Origin: Diabrotica undecimpunctata
Lineage: Eukaryota > Arthropoda > Insecta > Coleoptera > Chrysomelidae
Direction of reading: 5' to 3'
DNA: 64,000 bases
Assembly: GCF_040954645.1 (NCBI RefSeq)
Contig: NC_092806.1
Coordinates: forward strand, 868,001 to 932,000
Shown here: positions 1 through 11,900 of the stretch, piece by piece
Numbering within the stretch: position 1 is the stretch's first letter
Layout: the number at the start of each line of letters is the position of its first letter
Made by a program: the position numbers and the translations under genes
The notes under the pieces: generated by a model
Seen by the model: the letters and a program-made list of their open reading frames with translations, nothing else
Told to the model about the DNA's origin: nothing
Databases searched by the model: none

Positions 1-1137
1 GATTACATATGCTATTTATCGATTTTAAACAAGCATATGACTCCTTAAATCGAACGATGCTATATGAGGTCATGAGAATATTATAAATACCAGAAAAGCT
101 TATAAGGCTAGTGAGAATACCGTTTAGGAACACGATAAATAGGGTAACAATGGAAGGAAGCTTCTCAAGACAGTTCAAAGTGAATAGAGGTTTGAAACAA
201 TGGAATCCAATATCAACGAATTCATTCAATTCGAATTTATTCAACTTAGTATTAGAACAAATTGTAAGAAGATCAAATATAAGCACAAACAGGACTATTT
301 TCAATAGCAGAGAATAGTGCATAGCCTAAGCGGATGATATGGTGATACTAGCTAGAACAAAAAAACCATTAGAAAAAGTTTTACAGAAATTTTAAGAAGA
401 AGCGAAAATATACGGATTAATAATAAACCAAACAAGAACACAATATATGGAAATGGGGGGAGACATAACAAATATTAACAAATATATTAAAATAAAAGAA
501 GCAGATACTGTCTATAGTTTTGAAAAAGTGTCAGAATTTGAATACTTAAAATTAACCATAACGAACACGGGAAAAGAAGAAAAAGAGATAGACAAAACTT
601 ATTGCAGGGTAGTAGAGCAATAGGGTCACTAAATTCATTACTGAAAGCACAAAATGTGTCAAGAACAGCTAAACTGTAAGTCTACGGGACGGTAATCAGA
701 CCCACAGTGATGTATGCCAGTGAAACGTGGATTATGAATCAGCAGGAAGAAAAGAAAGTAGCGATCTGGGAAAGAAAGGTGCTCAGAAAAATCTTCGGAG
801 GAATAAAAACGGTAGAGAATATTTGAAAAAGACAAACAAATAAAGAAATAATACGGATATATGGAAAAACAGCAATTACGGCAAAAGACGAGCCCAAAGA
901 GCTAGATAGCCTGGTCACATTAAACGAATGCCAGAAAATCGAAAGGTTAAAACAATACTGAAGGAAGGGAGAAATGCGAGAAAAAAGAAGAGGACGTCCA
1001 AAAAGAAATGCTTGGAAGCAGTACAGCAATACTTATCAGAAATAGGCTTGAGAAATTGGAGAGATAAAGTGAGGCACCGAAAAAAATGGAGGGAAATAAC
1101 CAAGTTTTTAGAAGCCAGGAACCTACAAAGCCTGTAG
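1..1137 (+). mobile_element. LINE reverse transcriptase remnant (3' half)
   Basis: Decayed non-LTR retrotransposon that enters from upstream of the window. Nucleotides 12-44 read LFIDFKQAYDS, a typical RT block. Around 321-345 the catalytic block survives as A-x-ADDMVILA, but the tyrosine codon of YADD is now TAA. From about 700 the C-terminal LINE region is recognisable (ETWIMNQQEEKK, then a run like VLRKIFGG), ending with LQSL and a stop near 1137. Several frameshifts and stops make it non-functional. The LINE clade is not assigned. Confidence 0.8.
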
Positions 1138-1165
1138 CGCTGTTAATATAATAATTAATTTTTTG

Positions 1166-1548
1166 ACGTGACAACGTCTTAAATTAGGTTGTGGCTCGGA
1201 GTCACTCATGAAAAAGTGTAACGCCCGCTCACGTCTGTTACGATGAGTCACCGAACGAGAGAGAGGCCCGCCGGACCGGCGAATGCCTTGCGTCTCTCTC
1301 CCACTCAAACATGATCGGTCCGCTGGTGCGATGCTATTTCTCCTATCATCGTCCTATCCTCAACAAAATCACTCAAATAGAAATTAGTTAAGTTTAAGTT
1401 TACATGTACAATGTTTTAGTAAACAAAAGATATTTCTATAGTTAAAATTTGTGCAATTCTTATTTTCATTCAATTCCTTGTTCCTATTGTGCAATTTAAT
1501 AATATTCATATCAATAAATATTCTACCGAGAAAAAGACGTTGTCACGT
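1166..1548. mobile_element. MITE-like element with 15-bp perfect terminal inverted repeats
   Basis: The left end 1166-1180 reads ACGTGACAACGTCTT and the right end 1534-1548 is its exact reverse complement. The 383-bp interior has a strikingly GC-rich block (about 1225-1335) in an otherwise AT-rich region. That block can fold: a GAGAGAGAGG run around 1258 pairs with a CTCTCTCTCC run around 1292, across a GCCGGACCGGC palindrome. No open frame of note. No clear target-site duplication was found, so the true ends could lie slightly outside. Superfamily not recognised. Confidence 0.6.
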
Positions 1549-1899
1549 AAAATCTTCGCCCGTAAAACCGACTTTACAGGCAACCGATTTTTTTGACTAG
1601 TGAGGGAAGTTGTAGTAAGTCGATAAGTGACTGTTTTCAAGAGAAAAATCCATAGTTTACTAATCGATTGTGAAAAAGTCTTTGTGTTTTTTTAGTATCG
1701 TAGTTAAGGGACTCTATAAAATAATTCTAATTACCTGGACATAATTTCTCTCACAGAAATATTGATTTTTATTTAAAATAATATGTAATATAGAAGCTTA
1801 AAATGGGATAGTTCCGGGGAGTTTTACCATATTAGTTACAAAACTGTAACAACGAAGTAAAAACTTTTATTGTAATTGATATAATATTTAACTAAAAAA

Positions 1900-2296
1900 T
1901 TTAATTCAAAATCCAAATGAATTACAATAGTTGAAGGTTTTGAAGGTTTTGTTCAAAACTTTTCGGATTTATCAATCCATCTTTAGTGAACTTAAAGTAC
2001 TTTCGCTCATAACCACAAAAGTAAACGTGGTTGAGTTTAAATTGCAGGCTATGCGAGTGCAATTTAGAGTAGGGACATAATGTCCTTAGATAGTTATATC
2101 TATATTCATCAGCATGGTGCCGTTTAATTTAATACTTTTAAGTATGTAGTCGGCAATATAAACGCAACCACTGTTTGGTTCAACGGTTATTAGCACAAGT
2201 ACTTTAAGTTCAATGAAGATGGACTAATAAGTCAGAAAAGATTCGCTCTGAACAAAAAACCAACTATTGTAATCCCTTTGGATTTTTAATTTAACT
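1900..2296. repeat. Foldback element with ~115-bp imperfect inverted arms
   Basis: The left arm (about 1900-2013) and right arm (about 2185-2296) are imperfect reverse complements. Matching stretches include ATTACAATAGTTG against CAACTATTGTAAT, and TGAACTTAAAGTACTT against AAGTACTTTAAGTTCA. A ~170-bp non-repeated centre separates the arms. Consistent with a foldback/MITE-type non-autonomous DNA transposon; no coding capacity. Confidence 0.6.
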
Positions 2297-3799
2297 TTTG
2301 AAAATATAGAAGCTGTTAAGTTTTTGTACGATTAATGAAAAATGTAGTCTCTCTAAGTGTTATGTTCTCGGCATAATTAGATCAATAAATACACTTATTC
2401 AGTAATAAAGAGTAAATTTTCATTCATTGAAGACACTTATTCCAACACCAATAAACCGGAACAGTCGTCCTACATAATGAATTAATTGTTTTGGCTTTCA
2501 ATAGAATCAACAACCTTTAATAAAGCCAACAATCTATCATATTGTCATCTCGAAACAATTCATCATCGGTTTCCTTTTCCTCCAGATATTCCACCCTTAA
2601 TGGCTATTCTAAAATCCCTGCTTTTTGTACCGCTGCCAAGCATACTAATGCTATCGTAGAATATGAAATCAGTTGAGATGTATTTTATTTTGGGTAGAAG
2701 CCAGTGTGGCACATGCAAAATAACATTTTCGTGGATTTATGAAGTATGTGGTGAGAATGAAAGCACATTGAAAAAATTTTTTTTCGAAAAAAGTTTAGTT
2801 TGTTTGTCATTATAAAACTAATTAGTAGATCTATAGAGAAAGATTATAATAGGAATTTTATTCCTTTTTCTTATCCATTTAAGAAACTAGTCATTTCTTG
2901 GCCGTTGTGACGGATATTCATTTAAACAGCAGACTCAGTACAACATAGCTTTAATTTAAATGAAAATATATTCGAAATAAATAAATAACAAATTAAAATT
3001 ATATCCTAGGGCAGGAATTATACGGAACGGGTTATTTTCTCCCATCGTCTACTTGGTCGCCTTTTTTCTTTGTATGTATGGATCTTACATTCAGTCCAGT
3101 TTAGTCATCATATTTTTGTTCTAATTTATCCTAGTTATTTTATTCATTGTGCTTTTATAACTGCTTTTATTTTTCATTGTTTGTTTAGCTCTTCTAATCC
3201 TTATTTTTTTTTCTTCCCCAACATACTTCAGTATTTATTAGTACATTTATCAATCATAGTGTTTTTCTCTCCCATTTTCCTCTAATTCTTCTTCTTCACC
3301 CTTTTTTCTTTTCGACGTTTCCTATACATATATTGCTGTTACTTTTATTATCATTCTGTAATTTTTTTGTTTTTCTTGACACAAATTTCGATTTTATTAG
3401 CAATCTCAGCATTGCGTACTTTTTAATTACTTTTTGTAATTGTTTTGTTCTATTTCCTCTTTTTCGTGGCTGTTTTTGCCATTCTAACACCTAGATATGT
3501 AAATGCTTTGACTCCTTTGAAATTATATGCTTATTCTTACCGCATTTATGCTATTTGTTAAGTTTTTTCTTGATTTTTTCTTAATTCCAAGAAAGAGGCA
3601 GATACACTTTACTATCTCGGTAAAGTTAGGTTTACTTCAGGGTCGCTCACTCCCTTTAACCGAGAGGGTAAAACTTCCCAACCTACCATCCTTGTTGTTA
3701 ATGCCGAATTTCCCAACCCGTCCTAATATCCTTTTACCAACACAAGCCAGCGTAGCACAAAAACGGCCAGAAATCCCCTTAAAATGAGAAACAACGAAA
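2297..3799. other. No gene recognised; AT-rich and T-rich tract
   Basis: Only short frames of biased composition occur, notably T/C-rich sequence at 3060-3480. The tract 3640-3799 is less AT-rich and may be the 5' leader of the LINE copy that follows. Confidence 0.4.
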
Positions 3800-4514
3800 A
3801 TGCAAGTCTCTCAGTCTCCGGTAGTCCCTTGTACCCAGGCTATGGTAGTAGTCTCAAATGTAGAAGGACATATCGGAGGTGCTAAGAATTCCCGGAGTCG
3901 ACCAGGCTACCTTCACAAACGACAACGGCAGAGAAAACGGTTTGTGGTAACATATAACACCAAAACATTGATGGAGGACGAGAAATTTGTAAAATTTAAG
4001 AACGAAATTCTTAAATTTAAACCGCTACTTTGTAACCGCAATCTTTCCTTCAATCTCCGTTACAGAATGGTTAAGTGCTATGTATGGTCCATATTGTTAT
4101 ACGGCATGGAGACATGGACGTTGAAAATATCTTCCATTAACAAGTTGGAAGCCTTCGAAATGTGGACTTTGCGAAGAATGTTCCGCATACCATGGACAGA
4201 TAGGGTGAGAAACGAGGAAGTCATAAGAAGAGCAAATACTGAGAGAGAATTGCTCAGCTTGATCAAGGCACGAAAGATTGGACACCTGGGCCACATCCTG
4301 AGAGGGGAAAAATACGCAATCCCTCAACTAATTATCCAAGGAAAGATTTAGGGCAAGAGACGAGTAGGTCGCAAACAAATGTCGTGGCTGCGAAATATAA
4401 AGAACTGGACAAGCGTCACTGGCGAACTTTTGCATGCCGCAAAAGACAGACGTCTGACCTTAAGATAATTCGCCAACGCACTATAGGTGCACGGCACCAT
4501 AAGAAGAAGAAGAA
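3800..4514 (+). mobile_element. Internally deleted LINE copy (5' endonuclease start joined to RT C-terminus)
   Basis: The open frame 3800-4351 begins with a LINE-like N-terminal stretch. At 3946-3990 it reads VVTYNTKTLMEDEK, resembling the start of an AP-type endonuclease domain. At about 4000 it switches abruptly to the far C-terminal part of the RT protein (LLYGMETWTLK, then LEAFEMWTLRRMFRIPW and [12 protein letters not shown]). A stop at 4349-4351 interrupts it, and homology resumes (SWLRNIKNWT) to about 4450. It ends in an AAGAAGAAGAAG tail near 4500-4514. The whole endonuclease and polymerase core is missing, so it is a non-autonomous deletion derivative. Confidence 0.7.
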
Positions 4515-4515
4515 C

Positions 4516-5015
4516 GAAATAAAACATATAAAATGGGATATACTTGGATTATCCAAAGTCTGGCGGGCAAAAAGGTGAAGAACAAATGGTACTTTTGCCG
4601 GGAAACTTATTGCGTTATAGAGAAGAGTATTCTTATGTTGGCGTTGGATTTATAGTAAGTAAAAAGTTCAAAAGGAATATACTCACAACTAAAAGCATCA
4701 GTAATAGAATCATATATCTTATCTACAAAGTAAACGAAAACATTCAAATAAAGGTCATTCTACGATGTACGTTCTACGATGATGTTAACACTGCGATACA
4801 ATAGATAACCACCAACTATACTCTATGGAAAATCTAAACGCCAAAATAGGCCACAAGCAGAACGATTTAGACTTTTGTATTTGAACCTCAGGATATGGTG
4901 ATAGAAATATAATAGATCATACTCTTCTAGAATTTCTTCTGCAATACAGGTTATGTGCTATAAAAACTTATTTTAAAACAAGCCTGCAAGAAAAGTGGAC
5001 TTGGCAATACACCAA
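4516..5015 (+). mobile_element. LINE endonuclease-domain fragment
   Basis: Starts IKHIKWDILGLSKVWR, the beginning of a LINE AP-endonuclease domain, where a conserved Glu normally follows LS. It continues in another frame with GEEQMVLLPGNLLRYREE and VGVGFIVSKKFKRNI. Later traces (YGDRN, then FLLQYRLC) run to about 5015. Frameshifts and stops show it is dead. It abuts the tail of the preceding LINE and belongs to a separate copy. Confidence 0.65.
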
Positions 5016-5724
5016 CTTGGACTTAATTCATTTCTATTTTACTTCAAAGTTTTTCCATGTTTCATCTTTCCAGACTATTTTATTTTTTGTATTATTCCAT
5101 ATCTTTTTAATAAAGCTAAGAGCTAATGTGCTTGTCATGCAAAAAAAAAGTTTATTATTATTGTCAGTTCTTTCGACATACATGTATTTTTAAAGACTCT
5201 ATAAGCCTACTTGACTTATACAGCAATTTTCTTGTATTTCAGTTAGCCCAAAAAATTGGTTTGTTACTGATCGGTTACGTTTGAAGTCTTCTTGGTATTC
5301 TTCCACTATGATTTTAATAACTTTACTTGGTCTAGCTTGTAAGCATTAAGCCAGTACCTTATATTTTTACGATTCTAGTATCGCAGTGTCTTTATATTCT
5401 TTGGCGTAGTTATTTATTCCCTTTTTGATATTTTTACCTTTCCAAATCTTCGTAATAAGTAAATGAATTTGTTTACATAGCTGCTCACTTCTTTCTTTTA
5501 TCCTACATGTGCCTATTATGTAATGATTTTCCTTTATTCTTAATTATTGGTCTAATTTAGTAAGTCTTCAGATTGTGGTCTCTACATTATAATCCATTTT
5601 CTCTATTTTCACCCTTGTAATATCAACCACGTTCACTAGTAGACAAAAGTTCAATTTTGTGTACCTTAACTCTCAAAACTAATAGTACCGTCTTCGACTA
5701 ACACCAAATTTCTTTTATTTACAG
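5016..5724. other. Intronic/upstream DNA without recognised gene
   Basis: AT-rich sequence up to the splice acceptor at 5723-5724. I looked for an exon with a transmembrane segment that could give the Syt4 N-terminus and saw none. Confidence 0.4.
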
Positions 5725-5969
5725 ATGTCAACACCGCATACTCCAAGTCCTACTGGAAGTGTAGTAGGCCCTTTGGAGAGCGGTGTAATCAACAATCCCC
5801 ACCAAATGGACTCTAAGCCGGTGCACGAACCAATAGTGAAGAATGACGCAGCTACTGTCTACACCGAGAACGAGAAAGTGCAGCAACCAACAAAAGAAGA
5901 GATCGAAGTAAACGAGAAGAACCTGCAGCAGAATGCAGCGTATTTGGGACAGCTGATTTTCAAATTGAG
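5725..5969 (+). CDS. Syt4: Syt4 exon a: linker and start of C2A
   Basis: Follows the acceptor TTTATTTACAG and ends before the donor GTAAGA, with phase 2 at the end (AG + A = Arg). It encodes a Ser/Thr/Pro-rich linker ([12 protein letters not shown]) and then the first C2A strand (GQLIFKL). The ATG at 5725 sits directly after the acceptor, so it is probably an internal Met of a longer protein and not the initiator. Confidence 0.85.
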
Positions 5970-8900
5970 GTAAGAGTTAACGCTTACTTAATATTAAAAG
6001 TGAAACTGGAACAAAACCATGAAGTGGAGATATCCAGGAGTGGCTAGTATACCTGTTGAATACAAAGCTTACTTAATACATTTAAAGGATTTGATAATAA
6101 TCAAACTTAAATGTACTTTATATTAAAACACTATTTGTGGATCATAAGGATATTTTTGTGTTTTCATTACAGCAGTTGTAGTGATACTGAGAGCTCCGTT
6201 GTTCAGTAATGCAGCAAAGTGACATTTTAGGCTAATTTTTCTACTATACTGTTTTTTTACATACATTTCTACTCCTTCTATATTGTGTATTCTGTCTTGG
6301 TTTCTCTTCTTTTCCATGGCATATTAAAATTTAGAACTTATTTTGTAATAATATTCTACGGTCTTTGAGCATGCAGCCTCTTCATTTTCATTTGCTTCTT
6401 GTAATTGTTTTTTCTATGAATGTTTTATATGTCTATAGATCCACGTTACTGATTATGTTTTTATAGAAAATCGAACATTGAATTTTCTTATAAATATTTA
6501 AAATTTCTTTGTGTAACTCAAATATTTGTTAAATAAATGTTATGTAGTTTCAACGGAACATGTAGGTTTTGCAGTCACAGGTCTATACGTACTTTATAAG
6601 TATTTAAAGTTATTTGTAGCAAAGTGACATTTGATCTACTAATTCTTAATTCAATGGGGATTTTTATATGAAACATGTAGCGGGTTAGACCAGTGGGAAT
6701 AGGATGTTGTTGTTTTGGAACACGTTACCTGCATTCTATTTTATTGAAAACTATAACAGTTACAATGATTTGTTTATTATTGACTTTTAAGTAGTTAATG
6801 ACTCCTTTTTTATTCTATTGATTTATTTTATCATTTTGTAAGTAAGAGTTTGTCTTCCAGGTAAATCATTTTGCCCCAATAACTCTATTATTAGTTGTAA
6901 ATTACGTTGTAATCCTTTCTTGCCTGTTATTTCTTCTTTTTTGTCTACGGTCACATAATCTGCTTTTTCAATACATGATCCCAAATTCTTCCCGCCCCTT
7001 CACCATTTATATCTAGTTTTGTAAGTTATTTCAGATATTAAGCGTCTTAAATAAAGATTTATATATATCTATTTACTATTCTGAAATTCAAGGCGTTTTT
7101 TGTTTATTTCGCGAGATTTTTATTTGGACAAACTTTAATCTACAGTTTTTTACAGTTTCCTAATTCAACATACAAACATAAAACAGAAATACAGTGTCAA
7201 CACAATTGAGAATACGTCGAAGCGATTTTTATAAAAAGATCAGTGTGGGTTTATGTGAGTGTATATTCAAAAAAAAAATGTTAAATAAAACGCTATACAT
7301 TGTAGTATGGAGATTTACACGATAGAGATTTTTAAAAGATTTGCATAAAATATGAACATATTATCCAACTTCTCATCGATACAAGAGAGTTAACAGATAT
7401 TTCGATGACTTATGGACAGTTTACATGTTTGAAGGGGAGAAAATTGTGTTAAGCTAAGCGTCCATAGGTCCGCATTGTAGGCATCGGATTAATTTTTCAT
7501 ACTGCGTCCACTGTATCGGCAGCGATTGGATTTGCCGACGCGAGTATCGGCAATGGGATTGCCGATGCCACTTCATTTGGATTTTTGTAGTGAATGTAAG
7601 TACCTGCGGAAAGTGTTTGTGAGAATGGAGGAAAGCGATGAAGAACAAGTCATTATTGCTTTGTTTGTTAGCAGAAGAGAAAGAAGAAGAAAAAAAATCT
7701 AGAAAAAGGAAGCATAATTTTTGGATACACAACATATTCAAGAAGAGATCGGAACATGGAGAATACCACATTCTATTTCCTAATTTGTTAAAAGATGACA
7801 TCAAGTTCTTCCAATATTTTCGTATGTCTCAAGCTAAATTCACTTTTCTTGATGATATCATGAAATAATATTCACTGCGACAGAATACTACATACAGGGA
7901 GGCTATAGGGCCAGGAGAAAGGCTTGCTGTGTGTTTAAGGTATTTATTGAAATTAAACATTATATACATACTTAGTTCTTATTTAAAATGTCAATAGTGA
8001 CCCATATTCTGCGTATTTCTATCCACTGCATGTAAACGTTCCATATTGTTGTACACATTTTCCTGGGAGAAGAGCATACGCAGTGTTCCGCTATGGAGAT
8101 ATAGAGACATCGTTTCATCCATGGGTAAAGACTGCATTTTTTAGGTGTAGATGAACGAGAAAACATTGGAAAACAAGTTACTGGAGACAGATTGTGTGGA
8201 TTTTCGTACATGGCTGGTGAGGATGATTGATGAATTATTGTAGGCACCCTATGTAGAGGTTTACTCCTAGAAGATGTCGAAGACATCATCTTGTTTATGG
8301 TTGTGATTTTATTCACAGCAGGCAAAGTAAACATCGTTGTATTTAAATAAGTAGGTACTGGAAGCATTTCATTTAAAACTCTATCTCTGACTTGAACCAG
8401 ATGCCATAGAGTGAAAATCAGGATTTATTGGAGTTGTCGCAAGTCTCATCTCCACGCTGTTGACCGTTTGATATAATTGAAACTTAATGTAAATTTGGTC
8501 TTTTAAAGGAAAATTCTTTACTGTTTTGGCCATATTGATAATAAAATCAAGTAGAGGATCACCCTGGTTTCTGTTTTGTTAGATTCTTGTTAAGTATTGT
8601 TGTAAAACATTGTGAAGCTGCGTAGCTCGATTTTCTACCGACAGTTCGGTGGTATTGATGCGGCGACTTCTATGAACTGTGGACATGGCACATCGCTTGT
8701 ATTGTCTAGATGACTTCAATCAGATGCTTCAGATCAGAGTGCTTTAAGCTGTGTTTCGTCGTTATTGATGACACTTGTATGCGATAGGGTTGATCGTCAT
8801 TCTTTCTCATCGTTTAGGTATGGTGCCTGCTAGGAAAGAAAGTTTTTAAGCAAATTTGAGAGGTTTTTAGTTTCGATGCTGCTTGGCCGCTTTCAGTCTT

Positions 8901-11900
8901 ACGCAAAGCAAAGCCCTCTTGTGGTTGTCCCTAATTCTGATCCATTCTTATTCATCGGTTACTGAGAGTATTTTTCAAGAAAATTTTGTTTTATTATGTA
9001 CCTTTTTAAATGTATATAGACAAAATGAATCAATGAAAATGCCTAATTATCTTTTAAAATGGATGGTCCAAATTATAAAAACAGAGATACACCTATTTTG
9101 CAATATGGAAATTTAAAATTTAGTACGTTACCAGATATACCGTTCTTCCAGTCTTTTTTCGTGCGACCTAAGGCAGAGTCACAACACAAGTACGTTAACA
9201 ACCCCCTTGCAGTACTGCCTGATAGTCATAGACAAGGACTTTGCTTCATCACGTCGCAGACAAACAAATAATAAAATTAGTCATTTAAAGTGTTGCGTTC
9301 TAACTTTCCAAAGGTAGCTAGAATCAAGGACTATAAAGGAATAGTATCAATCATGGATCCTCAGAAACGGTAAATGTGATTATTTGCGGCGCGTAAGAGA
9401 ACATATTTCTTTATTGACCACTTTGACAATATGACAATAAAATTGGCTTTACAGACTCATGGATCATCTGCTTCTTGATGAATGGGTGTTAATTGTATTT
9501 AGTTTAAAAATTGAACTAATTAAACACAACTAATCTACATCGTTAAGGATTATGATGGTTAAAATTTTCTTTCAAAAATAAGAAATAATGAAATAAAATT
9601 ATGTTTTTCGGTAAAGCTTAAAAATGTTTTTTTGGTCTATAACAATATGTCTTGTATTTTCATGTTCATGTTTTTTTTCAGATATAAAACCGACAAAAAC
9701 GCCCTAATAGTCTCGGTTGTTCGCTGTCGCGATTTGCCGGCTAAGGATAGCAGTTTGGGTTCGAGCGATCCCTACGTCAAGCTCCAGCTTCTTCCCGATA
9801 AGCAGCATAAAGTGAAAACCCGCGTGCTAAGGAACACAAGAAACCCCGTTTATGACGAAGATTTCACTTTTTATGGCATAGGTACGTGTATTCTTTATTT
9901 CTGTTCGTTGTACGCCCCTTTCTTTCGAGTCCCTGGGGGAAAATTATGTGGGAATGTGGAAAATTTGTGATTTTGGTTTTTGCGGTCTAAAGGGACTTAA
10001 ATGAATATTTAAGAACGAAAATGCGGAATGAAAAACTAGCGCTTTTAAAGTTTGTTTCGCGTCTTGACAACGTAATTGGAAATTATTTCTCAAGTTACTT
10101 TCAACTTTCTTTCGGTTCAGGTAAAGAATATTGTTGTGAATTTATTAATTGTTAAGTCTTTAATTTATTAAAAGGCACGATAATTTATATAAGTTTATTA
10201 ACCACTAATTACTACATAATTTATTATAGGCGAACGTAACAAATTCGCGAGCGCGGGGTCTTGAGAATTAACTTCCCTCCATATAAAAATGTTGTATTTA
10301 TATACGAAATCCTGATATACTAGAACAGCATCGAAAGATCGAGAAGCTTGGCCGGCTCATTCACCATAATTTTGGTTCTAGACTTCCACCGAAATTTCTA
10401 CAATAAAACAGAATAATTAGTCATAAAAGTTAGGCCAGTATATTTATCGTAACATTGCCCCCCTCTTAAAAGATGGTTCCTCCTGGAACCTTGTCGGGAC
10501 TGGAACCGGAACTGTATGCTGGTATCGGCAACTGGACCCTCTTTTACAACTTCCAGTTGTATAAAAATGACAAGGGACGGTTTTCTCTCCGCACCAGTAA
10601 CTATGCGGATTGCAACAGACTAACACCTGGACTTCGGTGTCTTTAAAGATCTCCTCCACCATATTTCGGATAACCCTCCAATCTAATTGGCGGCACTCCA
10701 ACTTTGGCATGGCTAACTTTTGCACGTCGGACTCTAGTACGTGCCCTCTCAATTGAAGTAAGGCTTCCCATACATCTCGGTAGGTAGGTTGGTCACGGGC
10801 AGTGTCTTTTGTTACCAGGTAGAAAAGGTAACGTGATGCATCTTGGAGTTTCAAGGTTTTACCGGACGCTGGCACTTGGCATTGAAGTTCTGCAACTCGA
10901 CCAAACTTCCTTCGAAAGACGGATGCCAACCCTGGTGCGTCTTTGATACTGGCCGGGATGGTAAGGGCCAGCGAGTAGTCATCGGGGAGCGCGAGTAGAT
11001 CTTGCTTTTCTTCAGTGGTAACACCATGTCTCGCTTTACCGGTACCTCCATAGGCACCCATGAATTCCTCAAACGTGAGGTCAGACACATCTTGGACTTG
11101 GTTTACTTCCACTTCTTCATCTACGTCGTGGTCACCTTCGAAAGATGCCAACCGGTTATGGTGTACTATCATCGGCTTTCCCCTCGGAATCTTGCTTATT
11201 CGGTAGATGACATCGTTGATCTTCTCCATGATGAGGTATGGACCTTCCCAAAACTGCTGCAATTTGGGAGAACAACCTTTTCGCTTCTTGGGATTATACA
11301 GCCATACTTTGTCGTTCTTCTTAAAGCAACCCTTTTCGGCTTGTGTATCGTACCGTTTCTTCATTCGGTCGCTAGCGATCTGAAGGTGGGAACGGACCAA
11401 CTCATGTACATCGTCCATTCTTCTTCGTAATTCGATCACATAATCTTCACCTGCTACATCTTCTCCAGGTCGACACCCAAACTCTAGATCACAAGGTAGT
11501 CGCATTTCGCGTCCGAATAGGACTTTCGCTGGTGTCTGGCCTGTTGATTCGTTAACAGCAGATCTGTAGGCCATTGTGAAGAACGGAAGGTATTGGTCCC
11601 AGTCTCGCTGATGATCGGACACCATCTTTGTCAAATATTTGCCAACTGTCCTATTCATCCGTTCTACCATACCATCAGATTGCGGATGATATGCTGTAGT
11701 TCTTGTTTTCTTCATGCCTAGTCTATCACATATTCCTTGGAATAGATCGCTTTCGAAGTTCCTGCCTTGGTCACTATGGATCTCCAAAGGCACTCCAAAT
11801 CGGCTGATATATTCTTGGATCAACTTATCTGCAACGGTGGCGGCCTTCTGGTCTGGAAGTGCGTAAATCTCGACCCACTTACTGAAGTAATCCATTACTA

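Noticed and set aside
3070..3490. Hydrophobic plus-strand and basic minus-strand small frames
   Set aside because: Explained by T/C-rich composition; no family, start context or splice signal supports a gene.
5725..5973. Stand-alone 82-residue protein starting at 5725
   Set aside because: The ATG directly follows a splice acceptor and the frame ends in a donor that joins in phase to the next C2A exon; it is an exon, not a gene.
7454..7804. 116-residue minus-strand frame
   Set aside because: Opposite strand of the Harbinger remnant; the plus strand carries the recognisable transposase blocks.
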